From Microbacterium kunmingense (GTDB taxonomy: Bacteria > Actinomycetota > Actinomycetes > Actinomycetales > Microbacteriaceae), in the NCBI RefSeq assembly GCF_023155745.1, contig NZ_JAKNUS010000008.1, positions 1 to 64,000 on the forward strand: 64,000 nt of DNA, read 5' to 3'. Positions 62,101 through 64,000 of this stretch are shown in pieces. The position numbers and the translations under genes are program-made. How positions within the stretch are numbered: the stretch's first letter is position 1; the number at the start of each line of letters is the position of its first letter. The notes beneath the pieces are model-generated. The model was not told the DNA's origin and made no database searches. It saw only the letters and a list, made by a program, of their open reading frames with translations.

Positions 62101-62698
62101 GGGCCTGCAGGCGGTCGCGGCGCAGCTGGAAAACGGGGAGGAGGTCGTCGACCTCGTGGCTGCTGGTGGTGCCGTCGCCGAGAAGGAGTTCGACGCGATC
62201 GGACCGTGGGATGCCCAGCCGATCGAGCTGGACGACATAGGCGGCGAGCTGCATGAGCGCGGTGACCCGGGCGTGACGGGCGAGCTTGGTGTCTTGCACG
62301 AGCCACGCGCCGAACTCGTCGCGGACGAGGAAGTCGGCGAATCCGACGAAGTCGTGGGTGGCGAAGGTGGCCTGGTAGATGACGTCGGCGTCGGAGTTCA
62401 GGGCCGCGTCGGTGAGCCGCACCGCCGCGGCGAGCGCGTCGGCGTCGGAGGAACGGGTTTCGGGGATCTCGACGACCCCGTCGCCGAACTGCTCGCGGTA
62501 GCGGGCCAGAACGCGGCGCTCGTGCTCGCCGCCAAGCTCGCCCGCGCGACGCAGTGTCGGGTCATCCGGCTCCTCGACCGGGTCGACGCGACCGAGCTTG
62601 GCATCGATCGCGCGCAGCCACGCGAACTCGCATTCGGCGGCCGCCTTCAGGTCGCTCGCGCTCCAGACGATCCGGCCTTCGTCTTCGATGTACCGCAC
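59144..62698 (-). CDS. TM0106-family RecB-like nuclease / DEDD exonuclease-like / SF1 helicase fusion
   Basis: A 1184-residue multidomain nucleic-acid enzyme. Residues 1-240: RecB-like PD-(D/E)XK nuclease with LVQDTKL (Asp136, Lys138) and QLAAY (Gln150-Tyr154). Cys23 with C229-x2-C232-x2-C235 may bind an iron-sulfur cluster. Residues about 320-520: RNase H-like DEDD domain (FFDFEGDP Asp327/Glu329, NRYDCVSTLRL). Residues about 740-1160: Upf1/Dna2-like helicase with Walker A VQGPPGTGKT (about 775), LLVIDEAGQFS, LLLLGDPQQLPQ, TVDKFQGQEA and RNRLNVAISRA. GTG start. Probably DNA repair or defence; the target is unknown. Confidence 0.88.
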   Translation of the reverse strand: MRYIEDEGRIVWSASDLKAAAECEFAWLRAIDAKLGRVDPVEEPDDPTLRRAGELGGEHERRVLARYREQFGDGVVEIPETRSSDADALAAAVRLTDAALNSDADVIYQATFATHDFVGFADFLVRDEFGAWLVQDTKLARHARVTALMQLAAYVVQLDRLGIPRSDRVELLLGDGTTSSHEVDDLLPVFQLRRDRLQALIADRRLDLGPTGDPIGWGDPRGDLGVVACGRCATCDLEVAASGDLLLVAGMRPVQRERLRAAGVETIDDLAGLETAPAGMNPDTIALLRTQARLQLSSPGDIPKYEVVQPQALGALPRPSQGDIFFDFEGDPLYTEGEGTTWGIDYLFGWVDMGEQYSALWAHSFAEEKEALERFLDMVALRRRTHPDLHIYHYAPYEPTHLLAMAARYGVRESDVDQLLRDGVFVDLYPIVRRALRVGSRSYSIKKLEPLYMGDEVRTSDVQKGDDSIVKYVQARALQQDGPDAAAEAARILDDLADYNRYDCVSTLRLRDWLVDRAREAQLRPTPNPDPDEHAYTPSERADRLNALAAQRDAGSAESRALRLGAAAIDYYPREAKSFWATHFLRLREPASVWEETRDVVMLDSSRCRVVDDWYQEEGKRTLRRRLELRGELAPGTRISEGSEPFALYELPVSFPFADKPRWIHADHRVAVIEALDDGAIVEEFAIDGETWTELPVALTPPAPPRALNQQTAIDAWADAVAAAAPKLPYDPATDILLRRPPRTRTGALPPQTGDDIGDITAALLDLDRSYLAVQGPPGTGKTFVGSHVTARLVAEHGYKVGVVAQSHAVVEHMLDRIVAAGVPPQQVGKALKKPDDAERVRFTPIPKNGVAAFTAEHAASGFVVGGTAWDFAHEGRIPRGSLDLLVIDEAGQFSLASTIAVSLASSRLLLLGDPQQLPQVSQGTHPEPVDTSALGWVMDGADVIPPDYGFFLAQSWRMHPAVARAVSDLSYRGELAAQPATAMRVLEGVIPGLHPLPLRHRGNATRSPEEAAVVVELVRDLVGREWTGIDIDDTGGAAVTPPRAVVEKDIIVVTPYNAQQVLVEEALAAAGFHGVPVGTVDKFQGQEAAVAIVSLAASSGRDAPRGLEFLLLRNRLNVAISRAMHTAYLVYSPGLLDDLPRTPEGVARLSGFARLVGAHTADPGPTRAAGAERNPVQPAMAAQ

Positions 62699-62818
62699 TC
62701 TGCCCTTCCCGCCGGCTCATCCGGAGAACCGTCCCCACGACCCTAACCGGGGCCGCCGACGTCGATCGGGGGTCGCGAGCATCTCCGGCGAACCGCGGTG
62801 CGCGGATAAGGTGCGGGT

Positions 62819-63264
62819 GTGCAGTGGAGCCTCGAAGTCATTCCTGTCTGCGTCGACGACATCGACGAAGCCAAGATCTTCTACGAGGCGGGTTCCACGT
62901 GGATCTCGATCTCGAGATCGGCGCGACCGGCCGCGTCGTGCAGCTCACGCCGCGGGGCTCGGCAAGCAGCATCCACCTCAGAACAGGAAGCACACGCATA
63001 GACGGGCTGCAACTCGTCGTCGATGATGTGGACACCGCGCGCGCTGAACTGACGGAGCGGGGCGTGGACGTGAGCGCCGTCATGCGGTTCGAAGACGGCG
63101 AGTTCCGTGAGGGTCGCGGCGGAGACTGGAACGTCTTCGTCTTCTTCTCAGACCCGGCCGGGAACGCATGGGTGATCCAGGAGCGCCCCGCCGCCCGCTG
63201 GTACACCGGTCACCGCTCCCCCGCTCGGCGTCCGGAGTGGTGGCTTCGCCCTGTGGGCGCGTGA
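62819..63264 (+). pseudogene. VOC/glyoxalase-family protein, frameshifted
   Basis: The first 21-22 codons (GTG at 62819, WSLEVIPVCVDDIDEAKIFY) match the start of VOC-fold proteins. The rest continues in another frame from about 62890 (GFHVDLDLEIGATGRVVQL ... DPAGNAWVIQERP). A net loss of 1 mod 3 bases, about 7 nt where the usual ERLGF-type segment belongs, explains it. A leaderless -10 TAAGGT (62807-62812) lies 6 nt before the GTG, so it was once expressed. Sequencing error is the alternative. Confidence 0.78.
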
Positions 63265-63600
63265 TGACAACCGAAGTGCTCCGTTGTCGTGTCCGCCTGT
63301 TGACGCCACGGCATGCCTGCGGACAGGCTCGGATCTATGGCATCCGTGGACAGGCCAGCCGTCTACCTGTTCCACGTCGACACGGATGCCGGGCCGCAAT
63401 CGCGATGGCGGCCCGTACGGTTTCGGACGCAACTCCCGCTCTCGGGGGCGTCGCCTCGCGCCTCCGGCCGTCACGAAGGTGCGATTGGCGCGCATCGATC
63501 GGAAGAGGACCGGCATCAACGCGTCGGGTAAGGCGAGTGGCATCCCACCAGGATCACACACCGCGGTGATCACCGGCGGCATGCGCCCATCGCGCCGCCG
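63265..63600. other. gene-poor stretch
   Basis: About 336 bp between the VOC pseudogene and the acidic protein gene. Frames here lack a recognisable domain. A minus-strand frame near 63450-63582 (VTAVCDPGGMPLALPDALM) could be a decayed gene remnant, but I cannot support a call. Confidence 0.5.
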
Positions 63601-63873
63601 TCAGGCCTGCGCCCGCTCGTCCTCCTCTGGCTCGAAGCTGGACGGCTCCCCCGTGTGACCGGCAGCGACCCCATCGGGCTCATCGGGGATGGTCCCGTCC
63701 TGACCGAGGCCGTCCGACTTCTCCTCGCCGTCCGCACTGTCGGCACTCGTGGCATCCGCCTTCGACTCGGAAGGGTCGGGCTGGTCTTCGCCCAGGGGCA
63801 TCTCGACGTCCGGTCCTTCGTATCCTTCTTCCTCCGCTGCCAGGGAGCCGTGGTCGTGCGAATCCTGCGTCAT
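63601..63873 (-). CDS. small acidic hypothetical protein
   Basis: A 90-residue, highly acidic, Asp/Glu/Ser-rich protein (TQDSHDHGSLAAEEEGYEG, DATSADSADGEEKSDGL) with no hydrophobic segment, probably disordered in solution. ATG at 63873 has AAAGG about 10 nt upstream, and is preferred over the longer in-frame start. I recognise no family. Stress-related disordered proteins of this look are frequent in Microbacteriaceae; that is only an impression. Confidence 0.6.
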   Translation of the reverse strand: MTQDSHDHGSLAAEEEGYEGPDVEMPLGEDQPDPSESKADATSADSADGEEKSDGLGQDGTIPDEPDGVAAGHTGEPSSFEPEEDERAQA

Positions 63874-64000
63874 GATGAGCGCCTTTCTGTTGGACAGTCC
63901 CAGCGTCTCTCGCATCCCCGCGGCATCCGACGGGGTTGACAACCGCCGGTGACCTGCGCGGCCGGCGACATCCGCACCCCGGCCGTGACAGGGTCGAACC

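Noticed and set aside
59714..62746. 1010-codon open frame antisense to the nuclease-helicase
   Set aside because: Composition is Arg/Gly/Asp/Val-rich and unordered; the opposite strand has complete helicase motifs.
63148..63582. Minus-strand 144-codon frame
   Set aside because: It overlaps the VOC pseudogene and lacks a recognisable domain; possibly a remnant in its first 40 codons, but not supportable.

Overview
The window is about 64 kb of high-GC chromosomal DNA from an actinobacterium. It looks most like Microbacterium or a close relative in the Microbacteriaceae. The grounds are GC-rich third positions, many GTG starts, a menaquinone pathway with F420-type (LLM) oxidoreductases, an archaeal-type aspartyl-tRNA synthetase, bS22 beside a BldC-like HTH gene, and many promoters whose -10 hexamer lies 6-8 nt before the start codon (leaderless mRNAs). 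Genus is an inference; no rRNA is present.

Layout. 1-884: right end of an IS481-type element ending 3 bp from the 3' end of a tRNA-Tyr gene. 1-4.3 kb: PfkB sugar kinase with an FBP-domain protein, a methyltransferase and a nucleotidyltransferase-like gene. 3.5-8.5 kb: a maltose-type ABC operon (malE-malF-malG plus the nucleotidyltransferase-like gene) with two LacI-family operator palindromes upstream. 8.5-11.3 kb: YajQ, DoxX-like, flavin-binding PNPOx-like, lipase-like and small membrane proteins. 11.4-31 kb: respiratory quinone block: ferredoxin-NADP reductase, polyprenyl synthase, menG, menF, menD, menA, menE, menB and menC. Interspersed are DUF402, an amidohydrolase/TIGR04076/LLM cassette co-transcribed with menF, a DUF885 peptidase-like protein, PPK2, a PLDc_N membrane protein, DUF4229, a second LLM enzyme overlapping menB, and a PadR/membrane-protein pair. 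menH and menI are not in the window.

31-37.4 kb: a TetR regulator divergent from an MMPL transporter that carries a degenerate ABC ATPase-like tail and overlaps a YhgE/Pip membrane protein, then a 650-bp gene-free stretch of repeats. 37.4-42.4 kb: System II cytochrome c maturation (resA-ccdA-resB-ccsB) behind a histidine phosphatase. With the menaquinone block this makes the window largely an electron-transport assembly region. 42.5-50 kb: DedA, AspRS, a four-gene ABC importer preceded by three 11-bp PHO-box-like repeats (probably phosphonate or organophosphate uptake under phosphate control), and an MscS channel. 50-58.6 kb: glutaredoxin, rhodanese, bS22, BldC-like HTH, ArsR, the TrkH/TrkA potassium system, an NTF2-like protein, proC, a hydrolase, a third LLM enzyme, tadA and upp. 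58.7-64 kb: DUF3467, a large nuclease-helicase fusion (TM0106 family), a frameshifted VOC gene, a gene-poor stretch and a small acidic protein.

No prophage, CRISPR array, integron or rRNA is visible. The most interesting items are the menF-linked amidohydrolase/TIGR04076/LLM cassette, the MMPL-degenerate-ABC fusion with its YhgE partner, the PHO-box-controlled importer, the nuclease/DEDD/helicase fusion with a Cas4-like cysteine pattern, dispersed palindromic repeats, and the leaderless promoter pattern at about 20 genes.
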